A stretch of DNA of 64,000 nucleotides from Owenia fusiformis (GCA_903813345.2 CAIIXF020000047.1:1-64000), one strand, 5' to 3'; counted from the first letter of the stretch, positions 1 to 13,889 are shown. A program made the numbers and translations. Notes: generated by a model from the letters alone, not told the origin.

Positions 1-1144
1 GTCCGGCTTTTAGGTCGAATTATGCCTGTCATTTCCATGGGTGAAAAAAGTATAAGAAAATAAAACAGATTTTTTTCCACAATTTGAGGTAATTAATACT
101 AAAGCTAACCATATCTTAGAAAAACAAAACATATGTTTTATGTTTCTCGGCTATAAATGTGAGGTTATTGTCATCAAAAATACAAAAAAAAAATAAATAA
201 AAATCAGTCTATCAACAATTTTCTTGTGTTAGGGAATATCTGTGAAGTAAACATTTTGAATGAACTATTTTTATTTTGAAATGATATATCCTGATATTGT
301 ATTGGTCTTTCAACAAATTGGTCGTGATACGTTTTGAGATATGGACTGTCAACTCCAGGGGTCATTTACCAATAAATGATAGCGTATCGCTCTTCCTTGG
401 CTGACTATCACCACGGTTCAATTATTTTTCTGTAATTAGATATCACCTGGCCTCTTATAAAATAATCACAAAAATCGGTAAAATTCATGAATCTTTGAGG
501 ATTTTCTCTTTGATCTTTGTCATAGTGATGAGAACATGTGATGACAACCAGCAGTAATTTAAAAAGAAAAACTAATGAATTGAATAAAATATCTTATGTT
601 GTTACGTTTCCTTGCTCTTTTTTAGTATTTCACATTTAATACGAGTCAGTAATTCGGAAATGATCGAATACATGTATGAATAAATTGCAATTATGTTTTC
701 ATGGTACTTTACTTGTCATATTTAATATCAAAAAGTTAGTTTTATCGAAAAAACTTGCCAAAATGTCAGAACTTTATGAATTGCCAATAATTTACAAACC
801 TGGCTCCTGTTTTATATTTTAAGCTCTTTGTTTAATGGGAACTGTCTGTAAATGATCATAATATAAGATCTTTAATGAAGGGAAAATTAATGCAAGACTA
901 AAACGTAGGATATACTCACTTATACATCTGAATAAAAACAAATCGTAATTAAAAATATGAAAGGCGTTCCGAACCATTTGCCAAACACAGATAGAGGCAT
1001 TCGAATGTGTCGAGTGTTGTACATCACACACTACGGTAAACGTGATAAACATTTCTTTGACAAAGTATCCATATAAAAACGAGTAAAATATGACATTAAC
1101 AATAGAACTAAATAGAATCTTTGGCAGACATTTCACTCACAACA

Positions 1145-2225
1145 TGAAGAAACATAAATGGTAAAGCCCCTCTAGTCTCTAGTCTCCCACAAAAGTGAGC
1201 AATAGTTGACATGAAAAAAATCTGATGTAACCTCAGCAACAATCGAACTCACTCACACAGGAGTAATGTCCAATATGACGAAATAAGCAATTGAGCTCAC
1301 TCACACATGAGTAATGTCTGACATAAAGAAATACAAATGATAAAGCCTCTGGTATATAGCTCCCACACAAGTGAGCAATACTTGACATAAAAAGATAAAT
1401 CTGATGCAGCCTCAGCAACAATTGAACTCACTCACACATGAGTAATGACTGAGATAACGAAATAAATGATAAAGCCTCCATTGTAAATAGTTCACTCACA
1501 ATTGAGCAATACTTGACATGAAAAATAAATCTGATGTAGTCTCAGCAACAATTGAAGTCACTCACACATGAGTAATGTCTGAGATAACGAAATAAATGAT
1601 AAATCCTCCATTGTAAATAGATCACTCACAAGTGAGCAATAGTTGACATAAAAAAAAATAAATCTGATGTAGCCTCTGTAGCAATTGAACTCACTCACAC
1701 ATGAGTAATGTCTGAGATAACGAAATAAATTATGAAGCCTCCATTGTAAATAGTTAACTCACAAGTGAGCAATAGTTGACATAAAAAATAAATCTGATGT
1801 AGCCTCAGCAACAACTGAACTCACTCACACATGAGTAATGTCTGAGATAACGAAATAAATGATAACGCCTCCATTGTAAAAAGTTCACTCACAATTGAGC
1901 AATAGTTGACATAAAAAATAAATCTGATGTAGTCTCAGCAACAATTGAACTCACTCACACATGAGTAATGTCTGAGATAACGAAATAAATGATAAAGCCT
2001 CCATTGTAAATAGTTCACGCACAAGTGAGCAATATTGACCTAAAAATAAATCTGATGTAGCGTCAGCAACAATTGAACTCACTCACGCATGAGTAATGTC
2101 TGAGATAACGAAATAAATGATAAAGCCTCAATTGTAAATAGTTCACTCACAAGTGAGCAATACTTGACATAAAAATAAATCTGATGTAGTCTCAGCAACA
2201 ATTGAACTCACCCACACATGAGTAA
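1145..2225 (-). repeat. ~130-bp minisatellite array in element copy 1
   Basis: About eight imperfect monomers, each carrying two short dyads (CTCACAAGTGAG and CTCACACATGAG) and the spacer word AATAAATCTGATGTAG. The array is the reverse complement of the one in copy 3 and has fewer units. Short minus-strand ORFs here (for example ending in HYSCVSEFNCC) are translations of the monomer and not genes. Confidence 0.9.
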
Positions 2226-2438
2226 TGTGTCATTTGCATTTTTTCTTGTTTTGCTACAAAATATACACAGGCGGGGAGACATTTCTGCGGGAAATATATA
2301 AGTGGGATATTTGGCGGCGGGTTCATGGTTATGATTCGTTTCATTTGATTGTTTTCGCTTACGAGAAGAGATGCCTTTTGCCACATTTGGCATCCTGCTT
2401 GAGGAAGTGTTTAATACTCTGAAATCGATGCTATACAC
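2208..2438 (-). pseudogene. Truncated zinc-finger-like ORF of the TIR element
   Basis: The peptide begins MPNVAKGISSRKRKQSNETN after extra upstream codons. It retains the CxxC pair (CIFCSK) that is damaged in copy 3, where the second Cys is Tyr. The C-terminal half with the H-x3-C pair is missing because a deletion joins the ORF to the minisatellite. Function is unknown. A DNA-binding N-terminal domain of a lost transposase is possible but inferred only. Confidence 0.5.
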
Positions 2439-3533
2439 TATGATTCATTTCAATTAAAATGTAATGTTAATCGATAAGATCACATGTTATATGAACTTGT
2501 TGATAGCGGAGTTCATATGACTAAACCGTTCGGAAAAACACAATAAATACCCTTATTCAAACTTGAAGTTTGCTATTTAAAATGTACGCTATTAAACATC
2601 TAAAAGCTTTGAAAAAATATATGGAAATAAAAAAGAATTATGCTATTCGTAAAACTAAATGAGTACCTTTCAATCACATCAATCTCCAACTGATATCATC
2701 AAATTGCATCCATCCATCCCAAAGTCATCAAGTTCGTTCCTGTTTCTCAATCACGCAGAGTAGCATTGTTACTTCATTATATAATCGATAACTGAAATAT
2801 ATGCTTTATTGACTCTCTATTTATAGCATTTTGCATGTTGGTTTGTTGACGCGGACACAGCTTTTTTGATTTTTGACACTATGAAAAATGCGAGGCATTT
2901 GATTGCGCATGCCTATTAAACGATTTAACACATTCATTTTAAAATGTGTAAACATTTTAATACTAATGGCTCATTCTTTTAGTGTTATATGAAAACCATT
3001 TGTCATTTGATCATATTGTATATAATCAACAGAAATTATTTGTGGTTTCTACCTCGACAATGATATATATAAACTCAGCAAATATAATCTTTTTAGTAGT
3101 ACAAAACTAAGATGTTAGTTGCCATGAATTTTCTAAATATTTTGCTTAGTTTTCGTATATTTGTTCAATCAATATATGAAAAAATAAATAAAAAGCAGAA
3201 AACCACATTTATGTAACACACTAATTAAACAACGCCATTTGTACCACGATGTTTATTAAATATTATATAATGATAATCCTTTTCATTGTATATATACTTA
3301 CATTTACGGTTTTGGGTCTTTTAGTCTGCATTAAAATTCAAATGAACATTTTTACGATTTTTGACCCCTTGTGATGACAGGCAGATTTTGACCCGAAAGC
3401 CGGAAGTTTTTTCAGCAAACAGTATTTAAAAAAAATCAAGACATATGCATCTCCTCAAATATTGGTTCAAATGTCGCTGCTCTTTTGTGTGCTACGATTT
3501 CTTCATATTCCCGAGTCACACCATGGACTAATA

Positions 3534-6500
3534 AGTAAATATCTCCGTTTTAAATAATTTTGTAAACGTTGTTCTCTATAGGTGCCATTTCTTATAATTG
3601 AAACACAAAATTGAACAAATTGCATTTAACCGTTAACGATTGAAGTCATTAATAATATTCCCCTTAGTGATCCCATGTTAAGTAGACATTAACTGGGTCA
3701 ATGTTTTATGTTCAACCTTGTTTTCTTGACTTTTAACATGAGTCGACAATTATGTAGGAAATTTCAATTCCAAATCTTAGCGTGTCAACTCCTGTTTTTG
3801 CAAAATATTTAGCCTTTTATAATGATAGATCGCCAAAATCTGCATGAACTTCTCAATGAGGCGATATGTTTTTTTTATTAAATTTATAGATGTAAGCTAT
3901 AAACTTAAACAAAAATTCAAACCAACGCTATTATTTTGATTGCACAAGACGAAATTTCCACTCCCGGGGAGCACTTTGGTCACACTCTGAAGGATGATTC
4001 TTGAAAAATCGTTCGGATTTCCACAAAAGGTTTTATGCAATTTCATTGCTTTCTTTAAGCCTCGTCTGATATCATGCTCAAATCCGATACCATAATTATA
4101 AATTAAAATGAAACATTAAACTCACCAGGTTATATGATAAACCGTTTCGAGAATTGATGATTTGAGTTAACTGTGGATATATATATTTATGTAAGTCGGC
4201 ATGTATTAGATAGTTAAATTACACACATGATGTATGCATCAAAGTGTGACTTAAATATCAATTCGTGACTATCATATTTGGCTTTCAAATATTAAGTTGG
4301 AAGTTACAGTGGTAGGAGATTAACGAAAACGCCAATCACATCCAAATATCCGAACGACGTTAAATATGAACAATACACTTTTCATGTATCTCGAACAAGG
4401 CAAGGTTCTGTGATCTAGCAATGTGTATTCCGAAAGAAAAAATTCTAAAATATGAACAAATTTCATTGAGTTGGAGATTACATTCGAAATCACAACTTTC
4501 GAAATATTTGTTTTAACCGAAAATTGTAAGAACTTGAAACATGTTGTTAGTTTTTCAAATCGCATATCCTCATTTAAGTTCTTTGACAAGGCTGAATCCA
4601 TGTGAAAACATGGATTTTCTTGATTATTCTTCAAAACTACCCTTGAAATATAAGTATGTAGGATATTACAGTGTAAATTGACACGCATTTGTTTGATCCA
4701 TATCATGAAAAAATAAATGCAGTACCATCTTTCGATATGCGAAAACAGAAAAATTCATTCTGGATGTAAACAAGAAAAAATACATTTATGGTTGGTTCAT
4801 AATGAAAAATGACAAATAACATACATCTTCTGAAGTAGGGGTATACAGGGACATAGTGGAAATTCAGAAATTTGGGCTATATCCCCAAGATAGCTTCACC
4901 AATATGTAACAGAACATTAAAATTATCATTTACACGTTTGCTGATAGGTTTATTGAAAATAATTAACCAGAGGTTTACTTCAATTGTGGCACCATTCTTA
5001 GTAAATATTGATGAACATACGAATAGCGAGTGTTGACTAAGTTACTTGACTTGACCGATGCCACTAGTCTAGATAAATAAGAGTAGATACGAGGTTCTCG
5101 GTGGTGCACGGTTATTTAGAGTATCCCTCCTGGTATTTTATACGATTTTTGGCTGAACTTGGCGGGGAATTGTTTTTTTTTATCTATGTCAAGGTCAAAA
5201 TCTAGGCCAATATTTTCTACTCTCTCAAATATGGACAACAAATCAGAAGTTGTACTGAATCATTTTACTCGATTACATTTATGCTATCTTAGCGTATGAA
5301 GGCCATGCCTTACAATGGGGCTTTCTCGGTAAATAGTACCCAATTCTTTTTTAAGTTTGTTTTTATTCTAAGGGGTCCTTTTATATAAAACTGTATTTCC
5401 ATAATGTTATTAGGGGTTATTGGCTTAGATATGTGGATATTTTAGTAAATTACTTATCTTCAGTATCTTATATTAACTCGGTAAATAGTACCCAAAACGG
5501 CTTTTTCAATGGCAATTTAACATGGGCTACTATTAATATGTTACTTTGCTTCCACCAAGTCGGTACTTTTTGCTTATCTGATCTTGAATTATAACCAAAA
5601 TATACAGCTGCAAAAACATGAAATGCCTATATGGTTTGTTATGTCTAAGAAACGATTTACTCCACAATAGATATTATGTATATGCTCAAGATGGAATGCT
5701 ACTTTTAAGTGAAATAAAAATATGCTATATGAGTAAAAAGGGGTTGCAATAGAGGTCAAAGCTCACAACGGGAAACATTATTTTGTAAGCACTACTAAGA
5801 AAGAATACGTTATGTGTTATCCATAAGTAGTAATCACGACTAACTACTAATTCTCAGTAATAAAAAGTTCACACTATTGAGATAGATAGAGCGTATCCTC
5901 GGACCAGATACGTCTTATCCGTGTGTCATATGACTACTGTGTTAATTAACTAAGTAAAGTATTCCAATTAAAAAGTGTTGTATGTTTGCAGGCAGCAAGC
6001 GTTTCATAATTCTTCGGACATATAAAATTGTCCATAAAAGAGTCTGATATATAATATTGTCCATACAAGATCGGTCTGATAATTACAAGTAACTCATGTT
6101 TATTTTAAAACTATTCTTTACGAATTTATGGTAAGTGTATAATGTTCAATCATACAAATGCGCAGTCAGTGATTGCTCTCCACACTCACCCCTCCCTCTT
6201 CCTGACATGAACTATTTTGTAAAACCATTGACATTTGGAAAGGATTCTTACACTTGAGTGTCAAGGGGGGGGGGGCAGTTATAAAAATATACAAGGCGAT
6301 GGTTCAAATTGGACAATTTTCAAAACTGCTCAACATGGTGAAAACTTCATGTTTTTAAAGAATGCTTGCCCGGCAAGTGGTTTGCTCTGGATTGCGAGAG
6401 AACAAAAACTTAGGATTTTCCTTATACTGCTATGAACTCAATAGTCTAAATGATAATAAGTTCATAATTCAGTCTTGGCTGACTAGTCTTGCATCATCAG

Positions 6501-7199
6501 AGTTGGATTGCAAATACCTCCCTAAATCAAATATTTAAACTACTAGTGTACGGGTCGGGGACACAAGTCTCCACCCAACCACTAAAGTTTAAAAGGAAGA
6601 CTATAGTGTCCCGTGAATTCATTATGATTATCTTAGACAATAGTGAAGCGGTACAATCATGGGAGTGATAATTAATCGGAATGCTAGTTTGATTTAAAAT
6701 AACTCCTTTGGATCAAATATTTAAATTCAACTAGAATGTGGGGAGTGGAAACAAGTCTCTATCCAAGCACTAAATATCAAAAGAAAGATTTCAGTACCCC
6801 TTAACTTCACTCCCGGACTTCACTATTCACCATCACCCCTCCCCTCCCCCAATTATCCCTTATGACCCCAGAATGTTCGTTTCTGTGCCCCATCCATGAC
6901 CAGTAAGTTATCTATGTGTATACTGGCTCCCTCCAAAAGGTGGGAAAACCAGATGCAGGCATACGTGTAGACATTGACAGGGTGAGGGGATTTAAATATA
7001 AAATTCACGATCCAATAAAGCTTATAGTATCATTTATTAAGAGAGCCACCGTTCAAAAGACATAAACATAACTCTGTCGAGTGCAAACCAGTTTTAAATG
7101 TCACTGTTTAAACCTACATGTAGTAAAGTTTACAACATCAATGGATATAATTACAGTCACATGTATTTTGTTATTAAATTCAGAAACTTTAACGGCCGG
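3534..7199. other. Non-coding interval between element copies 1 and 2
   Basis: I see no supported gene. A 128-codon minus-strand ORF at 4320-4706 has no recognisable domain, splice context or repeat-family match. Around 6520-6790 there is a degenerate ~190-bp direct duplication (both halves contain AATATTTAAA...ACAAGTCTC...CCA). The run of G at about 6266 is simple sequence. A short stretch near 5190-5215 resembles the AGGTCA-rich satellite found at 33913-53105. Confidence 0.6.
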
Positions 7200-9012
7200 C
7201 GCGATATTTGACCTAATATTTACATACCTACATATGTCCCGTATTTATTTTTATTACAGCCATTAAATATACGTCCGGCTTTTAGGTCGAATTATGCCTG
7301 TCATTACCATGGGTGAAAAAAGTATAAGAAAATAAAACGGATTTTTTCCCACAATTTGAGGTAAATAATACTAAAGCTAACTATATTTTAGAAAAATAAA
7401 ACATATGTTTTATGTTTCTCGGCTATAAATGTGAGGTTATTGTCATCAAAAATACAAAAAAAATAAAAATCAGTCTATCAACAATTTTCTTGTGTTAGGA
7501 AATATCTGTGAAGTAAACATTTTGAATGAACCATTTTTATTTTGATATGATATATCCTGATATTGTATTAGTCTTTCAACCAATTGGTCGTAATACGTTT
7601 TGAGATATGGACTGTCAACCCCAGGGGTCATTTACCAATAAATGATAGCGTATCGCTCTTCCTTGGCTGACTATCACCATGATTCAATTATTTTTCTGTA
7701 ATTAGATATCACCTGGCCTCTTATAAAATAATCACAAAAATCTGTAGAATTCATGAATCTTTGAGAATTTTCTCTTTGATTTTTGTCATAGTGATGAGAA
7801 CATGGGATGACAACCAGCAGTAATTTAAAAAGAACAAGGCATTAACATGACAAAATGTCACCACCTAAAACAATTTGGTCAATTTAAACCAAGTTGGAAA
7901 ATACCTTTTGACCTTAAGAAGGTTTTTGAAGATTTGAGCTTCTGGGATCTTGTAGACGATTTTGAAAAAAGAAATTGTTCAATCTGAAGCAAGTTAAAAC
8001 TAGTTGCACACAATATTATACTGATCAAAAGTTAAATAGTATAAGCATAAGTCTCATAATTTGGTACTATGTACCAAATTTTGATAAAAGCTAAACATGT
8101 ATACAGGTATAAAACATGCAAAATTGGTGATTACTCTAGGAGTCACATTTCGTGTCAATTTGAGTTTGAAAGTGTCCAAATGCCAGAAATGTTTCAGTTT
8201 CAGGATCGTTTGGCACAGTACAAACATTGTACTGTCTATACACTTTTGAAGATTTACACTAGAGTGGACTGACTTTTTCACATCAGCCCTTAGCGCAGTA
8301 TTTATTTCTGTGTTTTTATTAATTACCTAATAGATTATTTGCCCAGAGTAAGAAACATGACTGTAGCAAAATAATTAGAAATAGAGGAAAAATACTTACT
8401 GTAGATTAGGTTATTTTGACAGTATTTTATTTGGTGAATTTCCAATTTTCTAAATTTTGGTACATACCTATTTTGGTGGACACCTGGGGTTGGTAAATAG
8501 TTCCTATATCTCAGTTTCCATTAAACTATGGTGACAAACATTCCCAGGAAAGTTTTGGTTAAATATCAAAATTGTTGATTTTTCCATTTTGCCTTAGTCA
8601 AAATAAAGTGTGACCAAATTAACCCAATCTACAGAATTACCCATAATCTTAAGATACCTGTAGAGACAATCAGAGTAGGTTGATCAACTGGCTGATGTTA
8701 CACATTTTGTTGTTTCATCTGAGCTGATGTTAACCACTGTTGGATCAAATATTAAATACTGAAGTCCCTCAAATGAAATCAATATGGCATGATGGTGACT
8801 GTGATGAAGTTGTCCCATATTGATAAGGTCAGATTTGTATCCATTTAAATGATATAATATATAGGTTTGCTTGTAGTTCCAGTAAATTCACTAAGTCCTG
8901 GTACATAGTATTTTACAGTACTTAGTACCTGTCAACATAAACACAGTAAGTATATCAATTGGTTGGTCAGAACTTTTGATTAATTAATGTTACTTATGAT
9001 ACTGGTAGTTCA

Positions 9013-9068
9013 CTCGTGTAGCTCAGTGGTAGGGCGTGTAAGCTGAATGATTAAATTCCAGGAATTCA
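9013..9068 (+). other. tRNA-like remnant in Helentron 3' region
   Basis: GTGTAGCTCAGTGGTAGGGC resembles a tRNA 5' half with an A box, followed by a degraded B-box-like GATTAAATTCCAGG. The spacing is too short and the acceptor arm does not pair, so this is not a functional tRNA. It may be a fragment of a tRNA-derived SINE. Confidence 0.3.
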
Positions 9069-12000
9069 ATCTAATGCAACCCATATAGCACTATGGTAAC
9101 TGTAGTACACTTCTTCTGTACCTGCTTGGACATTGTCAGATTTGCAATTGGTATAAATGTGATCTATGGTTGTTCGAAGGTCTGTTGTATAGCCTGTAGT
9201 TATTTGCTGCATCCCATATTTGGAAAGATAGCTTATTATCAGATTATGTTCAGGTGTCATAACATTGATGTTAAAGTCTCCAAGTATGATGGTATTTGTA
9301 AAAGAAGTTGTTACTATCCTTGCTGTGTCCAGTGCTTCAATCAAGGTTTTCACCATAATTTGTGGGGGTTTATATAGTTCAACAATATGTATATCCGTGG
9401 ATAGTTTTACAACTATTATCTCAATGCCTTTGTGGTTCTCCACCATAAGTGTTTCTAAATGAAGAGAAGTCTTATAATACAATGATGAACCATGGAGTGG
9501 TCTTAAATGAGACTGTTCAATGTAATGCACGCCTACAAAGTTGTCAATAACTTTATCATCACTTTCTTTAAATCTTGTTTCAGAAAACATCATAATATGG
9601 GAACTTAGAAGTGCTTCATGTGCATTGATATCTTCAAGATGTTTGTGGAGTGACTGTGCATTCAGATATACTAATTTCAAGCTTGATTGTGTCCGTAAAA
9701 GTTTATTATATTCATCTCCTTGTGGAGCATTTCTTACCCTTTCAATTTCTGTTTGAACTTGATCATCAACTTTGATCTTGCTTGGGTCAAAGTTGAGCAG
9801 AAATAAGCCATCAAGGCTAGTTGCACGACTCAGTGCTACATAATGCACATGTCTGCTTGTTCTCCCGGTAAAATCAATGACAACTTTATTCATGGTATCT
9901 CCTTGTGCTCTCCATACTGTTTTACCATTAGAAGGACGAAGAGGAAATTGTTTTCGTAAAACTCGAGCATGCTTGCTTCGTCCAACTTGAAACTCTCTAC
10001 TTATTGGTATTATCGATGTCCAGGATTTGTCAATAAGCTGTGTATATAAATGCTTATTTTGCTGTCTTGTCATTTTGCCAATACGTGCTTCATTAAAATG
10101 TACCCAAATAACACCAGATGCATAGCTGGATGAGATGGAGGAAATGTCTTTAACGATACAATTTGCACCATTTGTGAGACCATCCTCAACGTCCATATTT
10201 ACAGAAATGTCATACTTGAGTCCTACAGAGATCTTTAACATATTTGACAGTTGCATTGTTTTTGCAGGATCATCAGGAATTCTTTGCAGGACTGCTGATT
10301 TGTGCTCAGATGATAGATCTCCAACAACTACATCATATGCTTTAAAATGCTGTTTGCGTAACAAAGAAAGTGAATATACAGATTCATTGTGTTCATTGAC
10401 TTTCTTATTACTGAGAAAAAGGTGCTGCTCATTAAGTGGATAGTTATCACTGTCTCTACGAATGCACCTACTGCTAAATAACTCTATGTCGGCATCTGTA
10501 TGTGTCCCTACACGAAGTCTGTTAAGAGCTTCTGCAAAAGTCTTCTCTTTTTGTCGAATCACTTCAACTAACTCCATGATTTGAAAATTATGCCACAGAT
10601 TTGTAGCTAAAGAGCCATACCCCCTTTTCAGATCAGAAAATATCCAGTTATCGCAAACTGGTGCAAGTTGTCCAAAATCACCAACGGCAATAATTGGTAA
10701 TCCACCAAAATCTTTAGGAACTCCAGTAATTTCTTGTAAGCGTTTATGAATAAAGGTTAACATATTGTTGCCAACCATGGATATCTCATCCTCTATTAAA
10801 AGTTTCAAATTGTGTAGTTTGTGTCTAAGCGTATTTCGCTTATCTGCTGTCAATGGTTCATAATCAAAACCTTGATTTGCTGGCACCTTGAATATAGAAT
10901 ATGGATTGTATTTCCCTCTATGAGGAGGGCAGCCTTCCCAGTTGGTGCTGCAACCAAAATAAATATGCCATCTGGTGAATTAGACACCCTGCTGTTGAAA
11001 TATTTTGTTAAAGTTTGACATATAGCTTTTGTTAAGTGTGTTTTCCCTACACCAGCACCCATTGATAAATTTGTAAATTGCAGTATCACATGTTTTCAGA
11101 TGATGGACAATATGATTCAAAAATCCCCTTTGCGTTATTGTTAAAGATCTCATTAATTGGGAATATTCTGTTTCTTGCATTTCTCGGGTTGCTTTCAACT
11201 GCTTATCTATATTACATGATTGATCTGTAGAATAATGACAGGTATCATCTCGCTCCTGTTTGTTCTTTTCATCTATAACTACATCTCTCTCCTCATTTGC
11301 CTCAGTACAAGGTGCAATTGTATCATCGATGTAGGGCTCATTTACTTCAATTTCCACCATATCCATAGCTTCATCAATATATTCAGAAAATGGTTCAAGC
11401 TTGGCTTTTTGTAGGTTGATGTCCTCTTGTCTTGTAAAGAACATTTCTTCATACGAAGAATGAGTTCCTTTTATGTTACTTTCTTTTCTCCAGGACGTAT
11501 GTAACATAAGCTGTTCACGGTAATGGTTCTCGGGATCTTTTTCTTTGTTGTAATGAACATATCGCAGAATGTAAGTTTTTTTTCTTTGAGTTGGCTGCAT
11601 GGACTTTGTTTTAACATCATAGTATGCAGAATATTCAACAAATGTACAATGTTCAAGTGAATGTGGCCTATCACAATACCTTTGTACTTGGTCCTTGCAG
11701 CTAATATCTTCATCATCATCATCATCAAGAGTTTCAAGTACATTTCTGGGTTTAAGTAAAAATACTCTGTTTTCTTCAGGGCTTGTGTTCACAAACTTTA
11801 CTGCTCTCGAGGATTGAACCATTGGCAACTGAAGGCAAATGTAACTTGCTTCTTGGGCACTTATTTCCACTGAATTTAGAAATTTGTTACCAATGGTTTT
11901 TAATTGATCTCGAATAGAACTTGCTCCTCTTTCAACTTCTTCACAGCATGATCTTAAAAGCTCACTCATACCTTTCTGGTCTTTCATAATGTATGATGAA

Positions 12001-12874
12001 ATGTACATAGCAACAGCGTATGAGTCTAGACAAATTTGAGAGTCCATGTTTGCTTTCCAAAGTTTCAACAGGAATGGAATATAGGCATTGCTTCGTATTT
12101 CAGATGGCTGTCGTTTCAGAAAAAGTGTCCTTTTTTCAAGCTGGCTGATACAGCAAGTAAATACATTTCTTCAGTAAGTTTGGTTTTTGAGAGAAAATCT
12201 TCAAATGATATGTCCTCGCCAAACTTAAGACCATTTATCACTTCATTGATATGGGACCAATTTTCTGTATGTTTTTTGAAATCAGGATTATCCTTGTCTA
12301 AAGGATATAAAATTGTTGTCGATGACATCGGTGGTAGAGGATATCCAAATCTGCACTGGAACTTTTTACCTTTTCTACAAGTGTGTGTGTGCCTGTGTTG
12401 TTGGAGTTGAACCAACTCAGAGAGTTCTTCATCTTCTTCACTTGATGGTATATGGCAGGAAATAACAGAATCGACATAAGCAGTAATTTCAATATCTTGG
12501 CAGTGATTAATATTTGGTGCTCCATCCAACCAAATAAGGGAATGGATATGTGGACTGCCCCTATTTTGGAATTCTACCCTGTAGAAGAAATCCTTTATTT
12601 TTTTAATTGGAGAATCTTTACTCTTTAATGTGTGATTGAAGAGATAATTGACTCTGTGGTTAAAATGTCTGGCACACATAACTGGATCGAGTTGAATGAG
12701 CCTGCACTTTTCAGACCATTTCAAATCCCTTGCTTCCTGTAGTGTTATATCTTCACCATCCAACTTAGCAAGTGTTTGAAGCAAATGAGGCCATCGTGTT
12801 TCAGCCGAAGAGAAGCTACAGAATAGAGTTGGAGGTCCAACAGTTCTAATGCTAAAACTTTGACATCTTGTCAT
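9066..12874 (-). pseudogene. Helentron Rep-helicase-endonuclease polyprotein (frameshifted)
   Basis: Rolling-circle transposase remnant of about 1,270 codons. From the right: Helitron-like N/Rep region with the HUH motif in FQNRGSPHIHSLIW (ORF 12116-12874), then the tyrosine region YAVAMYISSYIMK (10980-12068), Walker A GAGVGKTH and APTGKAA (10850-11089), then helicase motifs DEISMVG, AVGDFGQLAPV and HVHYVALSRA. The C-terminus is an endonuclease/exonuclease/phosphatase domain (LNAQSL, FSETR, GDFNIN, TIDHIYTN) ending at 9066. A Pif1 helicase fused to this endonuclease is characteristic of Helentrons. Three frameshifts are visible: in the A-run near 12130, at the G-run 11058-11060 (one G missing inside Walker A), and near 10900. 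The start is truncated: an in-frame stop lies just upstream of 12874 and the N-terminal zinc-finger region is absent. It cannot make an intact protein. Confidence 0.9.
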
Positions 12875-12974
12875 ACATTCAGTTGACTATACATGTACCA
12901 AATAACTAAGCTCAATATGTATAATTGACGAAGTTATTAAGACTTGAGTGGGTTCCAGTTTTTTTGTCACCCTG

Positions 12975-13715
12975 TAGTTCACTCACAAATGAGCAATATA
13001 TAACAAAAGATAGATCTGATGTAGCCTCTTTAGCAATTGAGCTCACTCACACATGAATAATATCTGACATGAAGAAACATAAATGGTAAAGCCCCTCTAG
13101 TCTCTAGTCTCCCACAAAAGTGAGCAATAGTTGACATAAAAAAATAAATCTGATGTAACCTCAGCAACAATTGAACTCACTCACACAGGAGTAATGTCCA
13201 ATATAACGAAATAAGCAATTGAGCTAACTCACACATGAGTAATGTCTGACATAAAGAAATACAAATGGTAAAGCCTCTGGTATATAGCTCCCACACAAGT
13301 GAGCAATAGTTGACATAAAAAAAATAAATCTGATGTAGCCTCTGTAGCAATTGAACTCAGTCACACATGAGTAATGTCTGAGATAACGAAATAAATGATA
13401 AAGCCTCCATTGTAAATAGTTCACTCACAAGTGAGCAATACTTGACATAAAAAATAAATCTAGATCTGATGTAGCGTCAGCAACAATTGAACTCACTCAC
13501 ACACGAGTAATGTCTGAGATAACGAAATAAATGATAAAGCCTCCATCGTAAATAGTTCACTCACAAGTGAACAATACTTGACATAAAAAATAAATCTGAT
13601 GTAGTCTCAGCAACAATTGAACTCACCCACACATGAGTAATGTCTGACATAACGAAATAATGATAAAGCCTCCACTGTAGATAGTTCACTCACAAGTGAG
13701 CAATAGTTGATTTAG
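12975..13715 (-). repeat. ~130-bp minisatellite array in element copy 2
   Basis: Five to six monomers in the same orientation as copy 1, with the dyads CTCACAAGTGAG and CTCACACATGAG. It begins right at the Helentron junction and ends just before the zinc-finger-like ORF region. Confidence 0.85.
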
Positions 13716-13889
13716 CAAATGTTTTCTTCTTCAACGAGTAGACTACGGGAATTTTCGTCGCGTGTATGACCGATAGCATTGATTGTGATAGCATATTCTA
13801 TCGTACTTTCTAATATATACCATCATTTCTATCATCATTTTGTTTTATACTATCGTAAAGAGCATGACCCTTAATGATTCTTTCTGAAG

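Larger units (their letters stand above)
1..3533 (-). mobile_element. TIR element copy 1 (outer left end cut by window)
   Basis: This is the first of three related copies, in the orientation opposite to the complete copy at 24743-29369. It ends at CCATGGACTA (3524-3533), the inverse of the TAGTCCATGG start of copy 3. About 135 bases of the other terminus lie before base 1. It contains the subterminal block GTCCGGCTTTTAGGTCG, a 130-bp-type minisatellite and a shortened zinc-finger-like ORF. It is shorter than copy 3 because the ORF is fused directly to the minisatellite by a deletion. No transposase is recognisable, so it is probably non-autonomous. The superfamily is unassigned. Confidence 0.8.
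7835..12974 (-). mobile_element. Helentron-type Helitron insertion, decayed
   Basis: The boundaries come from comparing copy 2 with copies 1 and 3. Homology stops after ...TAATTTAAAAAGAA at 7834 and resumes at TAGTTCACTCACAAATGAG from 12975. The insert encodes Rep, Pif1-like helicase and an endonuclease on the minus strand. Near its coding-strand 3' end is a small hairpin, TGACA-TTT-TGTCA (7848-7860 region). About 870 bases of host element present in copy 3 are absent here, so insertion came with a deletion or the ends rearranged. The exact termini of the Helentron are therefore uncertain. Confidence 0.75.

Noticed and set aside
4320-4706. 128-codon minus-strand ORF as a gene
   Set aside because: No domain, no splice signals and AT-rich composition like its surroundings; an ORF of this length is expected by chance in such a window.
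9093-12410. Plus-strand ORFs opposite the Helentron gene
   Set aside because: They are shadow frames of the helicase/endonuclease coding strand.
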